The notes below the pieces were generated by a model. The model searched no databases, was not told the origin of the DNA, and saw only the letters and a program-made list of their open reading frames with translations. Source: Paramecium pentaurelia (Eukaryota > Ciliophora > Oligohymenophorea > Peniculida > Parameciidae). Taken from it: a DNA stretch of 64,000 nt. Location: contig CAJJDO010000071.1 of the NCBI GenBank assembly GCA_905183005.1, forward strand, positions 5,172 to 69,171, written 5' to 3'. This document shows, in pieces, positions 25,307-36,771 of this stretch. Each line of letters starts with the position of its first letter. Within the stretch, counting starts at the first letter, position 1. The position numbers and the translations under genes are program-made.

Positions 25307-26580
25307 AATTATTAGATACAATAATTAAAAATTATATTTAATTTTTGTTTAAACCCTTTTATAAGGGAATAAATTTGAATTGAAAATACTTTTAGGTTTG
25401 TCTAAAAATAAATACAATTCAATTAGGATTCTATTTCTTAAAATAGCACAAATCAATTTTCTTGAAATTATTGAAATAAATTATTACTAAAATCACCAAT
25501 ATCAATAATTTGGATATCATATTATTCTTTAGCTTTGATTACATAATGATACTGAAAAGATTTTAAATTATGTCTTAATTTACTTAATTTTATGTTAAAA
25601 TACTTTAATTTTAAACATGAGTTTTACAATAAAGCTAAGATTTTTATTGAAGTAAAGGAGTTTAAAGAATCTATATTGAAATAAATTATGTATAAGCTGT
25701 TAAAAATTTAAAAGATTGTTTTCTATACATGTTTATATTCAAAATATTATCTAACTTTAGAACAATAATCATACTTTCCAAAAATTTCTTAGCAAGCACT
25801 CTAAAACAATTAAAATTTTTATTTATTATATTCATTTAATACTCCCTTAATATAAACTAAATGAAATAATTGATATTAAATGAACTATAATCTCTCCTTT
25901 TTCAGATTCTGATAGAATTTACCAATTTTTAAAATTTTCAAATAAGTATTTAGATAATCTTCATCTCAAAGTAAAAGGGGAGCTTCCAAAAATTTATGAA
26001 GGAGCATATCTAAATTTCTCATAGCATTAATTTAATATAACTCAGCTGCTAAGTTACTAATAATTATTAGAAAAGTAAAAATTAAGCTAAAGAAAAAAAA
26101 TATTAGTTGTTCATACGATCATTAGGAAATAAGTGTAATATATACTCTAGCTTTATATTTAGTGATTAGAAATGTTATAATTGAATAAAAGAAAACACTA
26201 CAGTATTGTCTTTGAGAAAAATAGATTGATATCCCTTAATGGTATAAATATACATTAATTAGATTTGGAAATTCTGTTAGAAAGAATAGTCGAGAATCAT
26301 ACTTTATTCAAGAATATATACTATTATAATTATTTATAAATAAATTTTTTCATTTGTTTTTAATTAAAAAAAATAAAAAATTTCAATTAAAAATTAATTT
26401 CTATTAATGCTATCAACTTAAAAAAATAAGTTGTACAGAAACTAAAAGAATGACTACAAATTTTTAGAAAGGTAGTTCAGTAAAACAAATCTTAATTCGA
26501 TAATTAATTCTCATAGCATTAATTGAGTAAAAATATTAAACTTTCTTAAGATTTGGTTGAAATATTACTGAACTTCTCTT
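25307..26580 (+). pseudogene. unassigned coding-like region, probably broken
   Basis: Three plus-strand blocks look coding but do not join with normal introns. About 25370-25550 contains LLGLSKNKYNSIRILF; about 25597-25860 contains MLKYFNFKHEFYNKAKIFIE; and about 25905-26580 contains DSDRIYQFLKFSNKYLDN and WYKYTLIRFGNSVRKNSRES. In-frame TGAs separate the blocks, and the needed GT donors are missing (for instance none lies just upstream of 25905). I recognise no domain. This is either a decaying gene or a gene whose structure I could not solve. Confidence 0.35.
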
Positions 26581-26745
26581 GATCATATTGAAAAAAAAAG
26601 TGTAAAATAAAATGAATTATATCATATTAAGTTTCAAATCACATTTTTTTTTTAAAGAAAAGTGAAAAATAATTATAAGAACTGAAAGTTAAATAGATTG
26701 AATTTGATAGAAAAATTATTTATTAATATTTTTTAACTTAATTAT

Positions 26746-29658
26746 TCATTTTTATAGATCTGTGATAGAGTCATGGTCTATATTTTGATCATTGTTATGT
26801 TAATCATTATATTCATTAGCCTCTTATTTAATTTAGTGTACTATTTCTTCGGCTTTCTCTTAAATGCTAGAATGAACTTCAGCAACTTATTCTTAATTTT
26901 ATTATTCTTGTTAATTAGATTCTTGGTTTTCAGTATTTTCATGTTATTCATTGGTTTCATGTACTTCTTATTTGATTTCATGAATCTCCTATTATACTTA
27001 GTGTACTATTTCTTCAACTTTCTCTAACTTGCTAGAATGACCTTCAGCAACTTATTCTTAATTTTATTATTCTTGTTAATTAGATTCTTGGTTTTCAGTA
27101 TTTTCATGTTATTCAGTGGTTTCATGTACTTCTTATTTGATTTCATGAATCTCCTATTATACTTAGTGTACTATTTCTTCAACTTTCTCTAACTTGCTAG
27201 AATGACCTTCAGCAACTTATTCTTAATTTTATTATTCTTGTTAATTAGATTCTTGGTTTTCAGTATTTTCATGTTATTCAGTGGTTTCATGTACTTCTTA
27301 TTTGATTTCATGAATCTCCTATTATACTTAGTGTACTATTTCTTCAACTTTCTCTAACTTGCTAGAATGACCTTCAGCAACTTATTCTTAATTTTATTAT
27401 TCTTGTTAATTAGATTCTTGGTTTTCAGTATTTTCATGTTATTCAGTGGTTTCATGTACTTCTTATTTGATTTCATGAATCTCCTATTATACTTAGTGTA
27501 CTATTTCTTCAACTTTCTCTAACTTGCTAGAATGACCTTCAGCAACTTATTCTTAATTTTATTATTCTTGTTAATTAGATTCTTGGTTTTCAGTATTTTC
27601 ATGTTATTCAGTGGTTTCATGTACTTCTTATTTGATTTCATGAATCTCCTATTATACTTAGTGTACTATTTCTTCGACTTTCTCTAACTTGCTAGAATGA
27701 CCTTCAGCAACTTATTCTTAATTTTATTATTCTTGTTAATTAGATTCTTGGTTTTCAGTATTTTCATGTTATTCAGTGGTTTCATGTACTTCTTATTTGA
27801 TTTCATGAATCTCCTATTATACTTAGTGTACTATTTCTTCGACTTTCTCTAACTTGCTAGAATGACCTTCAGCAACCTATTCTTAATTTTATTATTCTTG
27901 TTAATTAGATTCTTGGTTTTCAGTATTTTCATGTTATTCAGTGGTTTCATGTACTTCTTATTTGATTTCATGAATCTCCTATTATACTTAGTGTACTATT
28001 TCTTCGACTTTCTCTAACTTGCTAGAATGACCTTCAGCAACCTATTCTTAATTTTATTATTCTTGTTAATTAGATTCTTGGTTTTCAGTATTTTCATGTT
28101 ATTCAGTGGTTTCATGTACTTCTTATTTGATTTCATGAATCTCCTATTATACTTAGTGTACTATTTCTTCGACTTTCTCTAACTTGCTAGAATGACCTTC
28201 AGCAACCTATTCTTAATTTTATTATTCTTGTTAATTAGATTCTTGGTTTTCAGTATTTTCATGTTATTCAGTGGTTTCATGTACTTCTTATTTGATTTCA
28301 TGAATCTCCTATTATACTTAGTGTACTATTTCTTCGACTTTCTCTAACTTGCTAGAATGACCTTCAGCAACCTATTCTTAATTTTATTATTCTTGTTAAT
28401 TAGATTCTTGGTTTTCAGTATTTTCATGTTATTCAGTGGTTTCATGTACTTCTTATTTGATTTCATGAATCTCCTATTATACTTAGTGTACTATTTCTTC
28501 AACTTTCTCTAACTTGCTAGAATGACCTTCAGCAACTTATTCTTAATTTTATTATTCTTGTTAATTAGATTCTTGGATTTAAGTATTTTCATGTTATTCA
28601 TTCTTTGAATGAACCTCCTATTTGATTTCATGTACCTCTTATTTAATTTCTTGTATTACTTCCCCAACTTTCTCTTAAGGGCTAGATTGAACATCAACTT
28701 AATCGGATTATTTTTCGTTTTCTTATAGTACTTTATAAGATTCTGAATTATTTGTATTATTTTATTATTTTTCCTATTCAACTTAAAGGTTTATTTATTT
28801 TTAGACATTTTCTACTTCCTCTTTCAATGTATTTTCATTTCTTTTTATATTCTGTTACTCAGCACTAATTTGTACCTCCATCTATTCATCAAACTATTTT
28901 TCTTACTAATCTGTTTCCTAGGATTAATCAGTTTATATATCTTATTATTATATTAATTTGGGTTAATCATCCTCTTCCTATTTATCATTCTTAAGCTTTT
29001 CAACATATAATTAGATAGCTTAACAATATATATTCGAAAGCTTCATATCTAAGCTTATCAATTTGATTTATTCAATTTTACTATTCTATTATATTCTTTT
29101 ATGCTTCTATAATGATGATAAAAATAATTCAATATAATAATTATCTTCAGTTTTTTAAGTGAGTTATTAAGGAGGATCTGTAAAGGAGATAATTTTAAGG
29201 TTTTTCTAATTTGCCAACTAAAAGGAAGCTAGAAAAGCTTCTTTTCTTTAATTGTTGAAATCATCATCCTAGATATCAAATAATTTATCTTACATAGTCT
29301 TCACATAATTTAAGCATCATGATGTAATCAATATTGTTTTGGTCAAACTTGATTAATTAGGGAACTCCATTTTTTACTATAATATAGAAAACTTAATACA
29401 TGGTTATTTTTTGATTTCTTTTATCTTCTTAATCAATTGGGTATTATATGGATCATTTGCAGCATTCACTTTAATATAATTATAATATTTTACAAAAAGC
29501 ATTTGCCTTTTCTGATAAAACTTCTCCCTAAATTACTTGAATTCTCAGATTTCCAAAGCTTCTATCTAATTTGACTTTTGATTGCATTATCTGTGTTGGC
29601 TCTTGCCTTTCTTGTCCACAAAGATCTAATAAATTTCAAATTGATTCTTACTTCCCAT
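26746..29658 (-). CDS. N-myristoylation-type protein with 55-residue tandem repeats
   Basis: Four short introns (26, 25, 23 and 25 nt) leave 2814 coding bases, 937 aa. Translation starts at 29658 with MGNLCGQERQEPTQ, a classic N-myristoylation signal with a nearby cysteine that could be palmitoylated. Residues to about 210 are globular or helical (for example NDPYNTQLIKKIKEIKKQ). Then comes a Q/E-rich linker and about eleven near-identical 55-residue units, roughly KLEKVEEIVHQVQQEIHEIK plus a TTEQHENTENQES segment and AEGHSS. The protein ends ITDLQK. The acidic, heptad-like repeats suggest a long coiled or extended rod anchored to a membrane. No known family is recognised. The intron at 29469-29493 ends AAG. 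Confidence 0.8.
26866..28590. repeat. 165-bp tandem repeat array (about 10.5 units)
   Basis: Units recur exactly every 165 bp (for example 27031, 27196, 27361, 27526, 27691). The central copies are almost identical, differing at single bases such as AACTTAT/AACCTAT and CAAC/CGAC; edge copies are more divergent. 165 is 55 codons, so unit gain or loss keeps the minus-strand frame of the gene open. The homogeneity indicates recent expansion or gene conversion. Confidence 0.95.
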
Positions 29659-29701
29659 AATTGTGATGAAAAAATAAAAATTTAAAATATTAACATAGTA
29701 A

Positions 29702-31084
29702 TCAAATCATTTCTAGCTCTTATTCTTCAATTAATTTAATTACAAAGGCACCATTCCAAATCTGTAGGAACAAAGATTTTACTATACTTGGGATAACTAT
29801 TGATAAGAGTGTGGTAGGTATAATATAAAATAATGCTGGATATTAAATATGATAATAATAGATTAGAATGAAATAAGACGTTAATCCAATCCCATATCCT
29901 AAAATGGATGAAAAAAATATTAAGCTATTTTCTCCAGATAACTTCTCAAACTTTAGAATATATTTTATGATCAATCCTACAATTAGAATATCGCCAATTC
30001 CTAAAATTGAACATTGCTAATAAGGAGAATTACAATTTTTTATTAAAGATGGACTTAAGAGTTTAATAGGTAATTCAATTGTTGTTGTGATGTTCTGTAT
30101 AACAGATTAGCCAAAAATAGTTGGGCTAACAAATAACCAAAATAGGTCATAAAACAATGCTAAAAACATAAAGATCGTCCCTGTTCTTAAAGAATCAAAC
30201 TCTAAAATCTAATTTATTATAATTATTACTCTAAAACTAAAAAATATTATAGAAACTGCTAAAATATTATTTAGAATCCAAGTTTTTGTATAATGATATA
30301 TAATGATAAGGATTCCACTCATAATTGTTGAGAACAATATTTTTATATTGTTAGAATAAGAATATTCGTTTTAAATGTCCAACAATATTGTTTCTATTGA
30401 AATAAAAGCTGTAAACATCATGATAATATATGTGAAACTGGAAGCAAAAGTTTGAAACTTATAAAGTGAAATAAGAAGAAAGCTTGAAACAATTATAAAA
30501 ATAATAGCAGCTTTAGGTCCATAAGCTTCATTCTAAACTCCTCCAAATAATTTCCATTCCTTAATCCCATAAATAGACCCACTCACTATAATAATTAATG
30601 AAAAAAACAATAAAATAGCTAATGGATGAAAATATGTCTCTGAAGCTCCACAAAATTTATAGTAATATGCAGTGTGTTGGTTTTCATTAATTTAATACAT
30701 AATTTAAATTGTTGTCCAAGTTTAATCTTCTATTTGCTTCAGGCAAATATATTTTACATTAAATTCAAATGAATTATTAGGTTTTATAGTTATCTTTTCT
30801 AATTATTTTTTATGATGAACACTTATTATATTACTATCGACTGATGTGATGTTAAATTTAAAGTGTAAATCTGTTTCATTATTGTTTTTTACAATAAATT
30901 CACTTTCATTTTAAGTTGAGCCAACTATGTAAAGTCTTAAAGGTTAACATTAAGTTTAAATTGGGTTTGTTTGAGAAAATTTGGAAGATAAAATTGAATC
31001 TTATTCGATTATTGTTGTATTTTCCCCATGAATCACAAATGTATATGATAGTACTGAATAAAGGAAAAAAAATATAATAATCAT
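29702..31084 (-). CDS. signal peptide peptidase (SPP/SPPL) intramembrane aspartyl protease
   Basis: A single exon of 461 codons (460 aa) runs from MIIIFFFLYSVLSYTF, a signal sequence, to LEMI and TGA at 29702. A lumenal region of about 150 residues rich in N-glycosylation-type NxS/T sites follows, then about nine hydrophobic segments. All three SPP signatures are present in order: FYDLFW (YD, 30138-30155), LGIGDI (GxGD, 29987-30001) and YPALFY (PAL, near 29833-29841). The two aspartates form the active site that cleaves type II membrane segments in the ER or endolysosome. The long lumenal N-terminus resembles the SPPL2 type. The gene starts 16 bp from the divergent NMD3 gene. Length is normal for the family. 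Confidence 0.93.
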
Positions 31085-31100
31085 TTTAAAAATATTTACA

Positions 31101-32487
31101 ATGTTGCAAAGAGCTGTATTAATGTTTTGTCCATTATGTGAATTGGAATTTGAACCAAAATTAACTAAAACAAATATTTGTCCAAATTGTTTGATTGCAT
31201 AAATGAATATCACTTAAGGTACTTTAAAAAATTGAATTAGATATTGATAATGATAAAGAAATACTGTTTTGCCGATATTGTAGAAGATATCAAAGACCTC
31301 CTTGGGTTCTTTGTGAAAGAGATTCGAAAGAATTATTGGCTATATGCTTAAAAAAAGTAATAGGGTAAAATATTCCTAATTATTATATTAGATTATCAGA
31401 AAAGACTATTATAGATACAAAATTTATTTTTACAGAGGCAAGCACCAAATAAATCAAATTATAGATCACTGTATAAAAAGAAGCAATGAATGGCACTTGC
31501 ATTCAAGATTCAAAAATTTTAAATTTTGAAGAAGTTTATCATTAATGTGAAGATTGCAAGAGAGAATTCACACCTCATATTTGGGGAGCTTGTATTCAAT
31601 TAAGATAAAGAGTAAATCATAAGAAGTCATTTTATTATTTAGAACAACTAATTTTGTAACATCATATGAATTAGTAAATGCTAAAAGTTGAATCAGCAGA
31701 TGATGGAATGAATTTTTACTATAAATAAAAAAATCAAGCATTACATATGTTAGAATTTATCAGATCATATCTTCCAATATAAGTAAAGGAATCAAAAGAA
31801 GTTTTTTCGTTTATTAAATATACATTTGTGGTGGATGTACAAAGAATATGTAAAGATGATTTAGTGATTTTGCCACATAAACTTTGTCATTAATTAGGAG
31901 GAATTAATAGAGTTTAGATATGTTATAGAGTAGCTAGTTCAATATAATTAATTGATCCAATTAAATTAAAGGTTTGTGAAATTTCAGCTGAATAATATTT
32001 CAAGCATGATTTAGATATTAGAACAATGCCCTTGAGAGAAAATTGTGATGAATTTACAGTTTTAGATGTGGAAAAAATTAAACCTTAAAAAAATGATTAA
32101 AATAATCCATTTTAAAACAGTCTCTGTTCTGTTGAACTCATGAAAGATAATGATTCTGATTATAAACAATACTAAGTTAAATCACATTTAGGTAATTTTT
32201 TATAAGCAGGTATGACTGTTTAAGGATTTGATTTAAATAAGTATAATAATGAATTAGATGAAATTTATGATAAACCAGAATTAATAATTATTAGAAGAAA
32301 ACCAGAGAAAAACAAAAAAAGAAAGACTCAATTAAAAAGATTAGATATAGAAGAAAATTAGGAGAAAAGAAATAAGAAAAAGGAAGGATTGGAAGAATAA
32401 TAAATAGAGGAATTCTTGGAAGATATTGAATAAGATTAACATCTCTAAGAGACCTTGAATTTATAATAAGTATAAAGTTAATAGTGA
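31101..32487 (+). CDS. NMD3: 60S ribosomal subunit export adaptor NMD3
   Basis: One 22-nt intron (31219-31240) leaves 1365 bases, 454 aa. The N-terminus has the NMD3 zinc motifs: CPLCE...CPNC, then CRYCRRYQRPPWV and, further on, CEDCKREFTPHIWGA. The core reads FVVDVQRICKDDLVILPHKL and GGINRVQICYRVASSIQLID. Later GNFLQAGMTVQGFDLNKYN matches the OB/SH3-like region that contacts the 60S subunit. NMD3 binds the late pre-60S particle and recruits the exportin CRM1. The C-terminus is a K/E/Q-rich tail (RRKPEKNKKRKTQLKR) that could hold localisation signals. It shares a very short divergent promoter with the peptidase gene. Confidence 0.93.
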
Positions 32488-32798
32488 GATATAATTAATC
32501 ATTATTTAAAATCGAATATCTTTAATTTATCAATTAATGATTTGGAGCTTTTATTTAAAGTGTCTTTTCTATCTATAATTAGAATTATTATTTCAAATTA
32601 ATATAAGCCTTTAAAATAGCGATATTAGTATTTTTGTATTAAAATCTAATATATGTGATTTTAACTATAACTGTTAAAAATTCATATCTATAATTATATT
32701 TGATTAAAATTTCTTAGTTTAATAATTATATTGAAACTAAATATATACTATTTTTTTTATAGTCTGTTATTGTTTCATAAAAATATTTGTAATTCATA
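32488..32798. other. intergenic, nothing recognised
   Basis: This AT-rich spacer follows the NMD3 stop. I see no coding frame or structured element. Confidence 0.5.
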
Positions 32799-33397
32799 AT
32801 GAGTGATCTTAATTAATATATTTATGGAGAAGATGTTGGATATATAGAAAATTTAATTTAAATTCATGATAGTAAATTTTTATATTTTATAAACTAATAT
32901 CAAAATATTGTGCAATTACATTCTTATGGCTTGATAGTATTTTAATTCAAAGGAGAGGAAAGGTATAATTCCAAATTTCTTATTGAATTAAGCAAATGAG
33001 TAGAATTATAAATTGGTTCAAGAGATTTTTTTAAACAGCGTAACAATTTTAGATAGGTATTCACTATTAGATATTAAGTTGAGTTATTCTAAAACATAGT
33101 CCTTAGTTTGTTACATTATATGCCCATGTCATTAGGCAAATTCTAGATATAATTTGGTTAAAATTCATCTAGCAGTCCAATACACTCATCATATTAGAAT
33201 GTAAATATAGTTCCTAATAAGTAATCAAAATAGACAACTTTCCATTTTTTGGAGCCAGGATTTTAATTGATGTTGATCCCATTTCTCCAAAGCATCTTTT
33301 AATTAAGTTGCATTTTCAATCCAAAGTTCCTTATACATACCAAATAAGGGTTGTAAATTATTAATCATTTGTCTATATTTAATTTATTAAAATATGA
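32799..33397 (+). CDS. unidentified protein, frame needs two corrections
   Basis: The ATG at 32799 opens MSDLNQYIYGEDVGYIENLI. Further on the coding character is strong: KLVQEIFLNSVTILDRYSLL, SLVCYIICPCHQANSRYNLV and ARILIDVDPISPKHLLIKLH, ending at TGA 33395. Two one-base frame changes are needed, near 32940 and near 33240. They could be sequence errors (the second lies in a run of six T) or extremely short introns of 16 and 13 nt. I do not recognise the family; no signal peptide or membrane segment is clear. Its stop overlaps the start of the next gene (ATGA at 33394-33397). Confidence 0.55.
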
Positions 33398-36300
33398 ACA
33401 TGCAAAATGAACAAGATAAACTTGTACATGAGGAACAAGGTTTAGGAGAAGTATTTGTTCCATCCCAAGTTGTGAAGAATTTCAATGAAATGGTATCTGA
33501 CCCAAATGTTGTAATTTATTGATAAAATAATAGCTTCAGTTACCATCTGATAGATCGGCTAAGCGTTCTTCTGAGAATTAGGGATAAAACTAGGCCCCTT
33601 TAGTATATAATAATTAATATTAGTTAACCGATAAACAGACTGCTTAACCATTAATTCGAAAGAAAGAGCCACCACCAGATGAATTGAAAAAATTAAATAA
33701 GTAAATGAATGGATCTAATCATCACAGTCAGGATGATGTATCAATCAAGAGTTCAGGAGGAGGAAAGTCTCCAGTTTAATGTATTTATTTTGATAATTAA
33801 TAATCTCAGAAACAACATAGAGACGTGTAAAAAGAATGAATAGTAAATTGAAGAGCAGACACCATGTTCAAAAACAATAATCTGATTTGGCAAAAAAGAT
33901 TTTGAAAATAACTGAGAGCACTCCATTCTCAATTATAATGGCCATAGTTACCATTTATGCACTCTTTGGAGATGACATTCGCATACTGTCAGTTGATAAA
34001 TAAGGAGATGATGTATTCTTCATCCTAACAGTGATTTGTATGGTTGCTTTCTTAGCTGAGATAATTCTTACTAGTATTTGTAAACCTGAATATATTTTCA
34101 ATGTAAAAAATTTTCATAATTTTTAGTTTTATTTTGTATTGGATATTATATCAACAATAACAATGATATTAGATTTAGGATGGATAACTGATACATGGTA
34201 TTCAGGTGACCTTTCCAGTGCAGCATAAATTAAATCAATTGGAACAGCATCTAGAGCAGCTAGAAAAGCAGCTAGAGTTATTAGAGTTATTAGATTGGTG
34301 AGATTAGTAAAGTTGTATAAACATGCTCGATAGTAGATGGAGAAGGAATAATAGAAAAAGATGTTATAGGAATTACTTCGATAAGCTTAATAAAATAAAA
34401 GTTAAGATTAATAGGCTCCATAATAACCATAAATATAGGCTTAATCAAATCAATAGGTAGTTCCAATTGTTTCTAATATTGAAGAATAAAGAGTATCATA
34501 AAATGATATTGAATCTTCTAGAACTCCAGATAAAAATTCAACTGGTTCTAATTTAAAAACTTCATAAACAACTTCTCAAGCGGAAGATCAAATAAAAGAA
34601 TCTGTTGTAGGTGCTTAACTTTCAGATCTTGTTATGAGAAGAGTTATCACTATTATTTTAGCAATTTTAATAAGTATTCCAGTTCTTTCATTGGATACCT
34701 ATTAAGAAATGATTAGTAGTTATGATTCAGGAATATATAGAATTTATCAATTTAGAAATAATGAATAAGTAATGAAGTCACTTTTATATTAATATGCATA
34801 ATTTCATGTTTCTGAAATATTTCCAATATATAGTGTAGATGTTAAATTAGAAGGTGATACAAATTCAAAATTACATGAATGGAGTTATGATACAAATCCT
34901 GAAATATTTGAATAACCTGCTTATGAAACAAAAAATCAATATAGATTTTCTGATCTTTAATATTATGTTAAAGCTGAAGGTTCTGATTTATAAACTTATG
35001 CAGCTGCTGATTTAGTGACTTATAATTAGACGAATGCAATTTTATCAATCTTTTAAACTGTTTTTGTCTGCATTGTTTTAGCAGTTTCAGCATTAATGTT
35101 TAGTAAAGATGTTTCAGATTTGGTAATTGATCCTATTGAAGCTATGATGTAAAAAATAGAAATGATTGCTGCTAATCCTTTAGAAGCAGTTAATATTGAA
35201 GAATAGGAGGATTTAATTATGGAAGAATTGGAAAAATAATAAGATGTAGAAAAATTGAAATAAAAAGAAATAGAGAAACATATGGAAACTTATGTTTTAT
35301 AAAGATTAATAATGAAAGTAGGAGCACTTTTAGCTGTTGGTTTTGGTGAAGCTGGTTCAGAAATTATAGCTGAGAATATAAAAAAAGGTGGTAGTGTTGA
35401 TCCTATGATTCCTGGAAAGAAGATATTGGCTATATTTGGTTTTTGTGATATAAGAAATTTTACAGATGTAAAAAAATAATAAAATTATTATTATAGGCTA
35501 CAGAAGTATTATAATAAGGTGTAATGTTATTTGTAAATGAAATTGCTGAAATTGTTCATTCAACTGTTGATTCCATGAGTGGATCTGCTAATAAAAATAT
35601 AGGAGATGCATTTTTATTGGTTTGGAAATATTCTCCTAATGATTATCATCCAGATCCTGATAATCCTAAGAACTTAAAACTTAAAAGTGATAGATACATT
35701 AAATAGAAAGGAGATATGGCAGTAATAGCATTTCTAAAAATAATTACTGCAATTTCAATTTCCAAAAAATTAGAAAAGTATAAGAAACATGAAGGTTTAA
35801 ATGCAAGAATGAAAGATTATTCAGTTAAAATGGGATTTGGTTTACATATGGGATGGGGAATAGAAGGAGCTATAGGGTCTGGCTTTAAAATTGATGCTTC
35901 TTATCTTAGTCCTAATGTTAATATGGCATCTAGATTGGAAGCAGCTACAAAATAATTCGGATCACTAATTCTCGTTAGTGGCATTTTAAAATAATATCTC
36001 ACTGAAGAATGCTAAAAGTAAATGAGAATGATAGATATTGTTACTGTAAAAGGAAGTATTGTTCCTTTAGGTATATTTCTATAACTAAAATAATAGAATT
36101 ACATACAATTGATATGTCAATCAAAAATCTATAATCAAAAATCAAAGGATTAAGAGACAAATTTGATGTATCATAGATGACTTAAAAGGAGTCTAAGAAA
36201 TTTAGAGTTGTAAATAGATTTAAGAGAGAAGATTTAATGAAAAAAGTCTAAAATAATTAAGTATCAGTGACAGATCTATTTACAACTGATGATGAATTGG

Positions 36301-36579
36301 CAGCAGCAAGAGAACCTTATACATAAGTATTATATATAATTGATATTAGGTATTTTATGAAACTTGGAAATAAGGGTTTGAATAATACATAAAAGGAAGT
36401 TGGGGGGATGCCTAATAAACATTCCAAAAAACATTAGTAATTTGAATATTAATTTTATATAGACTATGATTCCAGAACATAAAGATGGACCTTCAAATAC
36501 ACTTTTAGAAGTCATACATTCATGTGGTGGTAAAGCACCAAAGGATTGGAAAGGATTTAGAGAATTAACAGAAAAATGA
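33394..36579 (+). CDS. class III adenylate/guanylate cyclase fused to an S1-S4-like membrane domain
   Basis: Six short introns leave 3030 bases, 1009 aa. After a disordered N-terminus, four hydrophobic segments follow; the fourth is an S4-like voltage-sensor helix with arginine or lysine every third residue (RAARKAARVIRVIRLVRLVK, 34252-34320). No K+ pore signature follows. Instead there is a second pair of membrane helices around a roughly 110-residue outside loop, perhaps a Cache-like sensor, then the linker DPIEAMMQKIEMIAANPLEA. The cyclase domain carries FGFCDIRNFTD (metal aspartate), NIGDAF (second aspartate) and GSGFKIDASYLSPNVNMASR. A C-terminal TPR-like tail (WKQGFEQYIKGSWGDAQQTF, DGPSNTL) is typical of ciliate cyclases. 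Product cAMP or cGMP is not decided by eye. The start ATG could also be the second one at 33400. Confidence 0.88.
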
Positions 36580-36771
36580 TCTAAGACAATCTTTTTTATT
36601 TTGTCTTAAAAAAAATTATTTTTGTTATTCAAAGTCTTAGTATGGTCTTTTTTTATTACATTTTCTCTCTTATGTTAAATTTTTGGAAGTATAAATCTGA
36701 ATCGTTTAAATAGTTTTCTACTTTAATATTTATATATATATATATATTTATTTATTAAAATTTGGTAAGAA

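Noticed and set aside
26773..27027. Hydrophobic plus-strand frame over the 165-bp array that looks like membrane helices.
   Set aside because: The minus strand of the same DNA gives a continuous 937-residue frame with introns and start; the plus frame is its reverse-complement shadow.
26866..28590. Regular 165-bp units considered as a satellite or CRISPR-like array.
   Set aside because: There are no variable spacers, and the unit is an exact multiple of three in an open coding frame.
29521..29640. In-frame TGA in the first exon of the 55-residue-repeat gene suggesting a pseudogene.
   Set aside because: A 26-nt intron just after the start (MG|NLCG) shifts the frame and removes the stop; total length then divides by three.
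31001..31213. A minus-strand frame that would start the peptidase upstream at 31213 inside NMD3.
   Set aside because: That frame differs from the peptidase frame; the ATG at 31084 begins a clear signal peptide.
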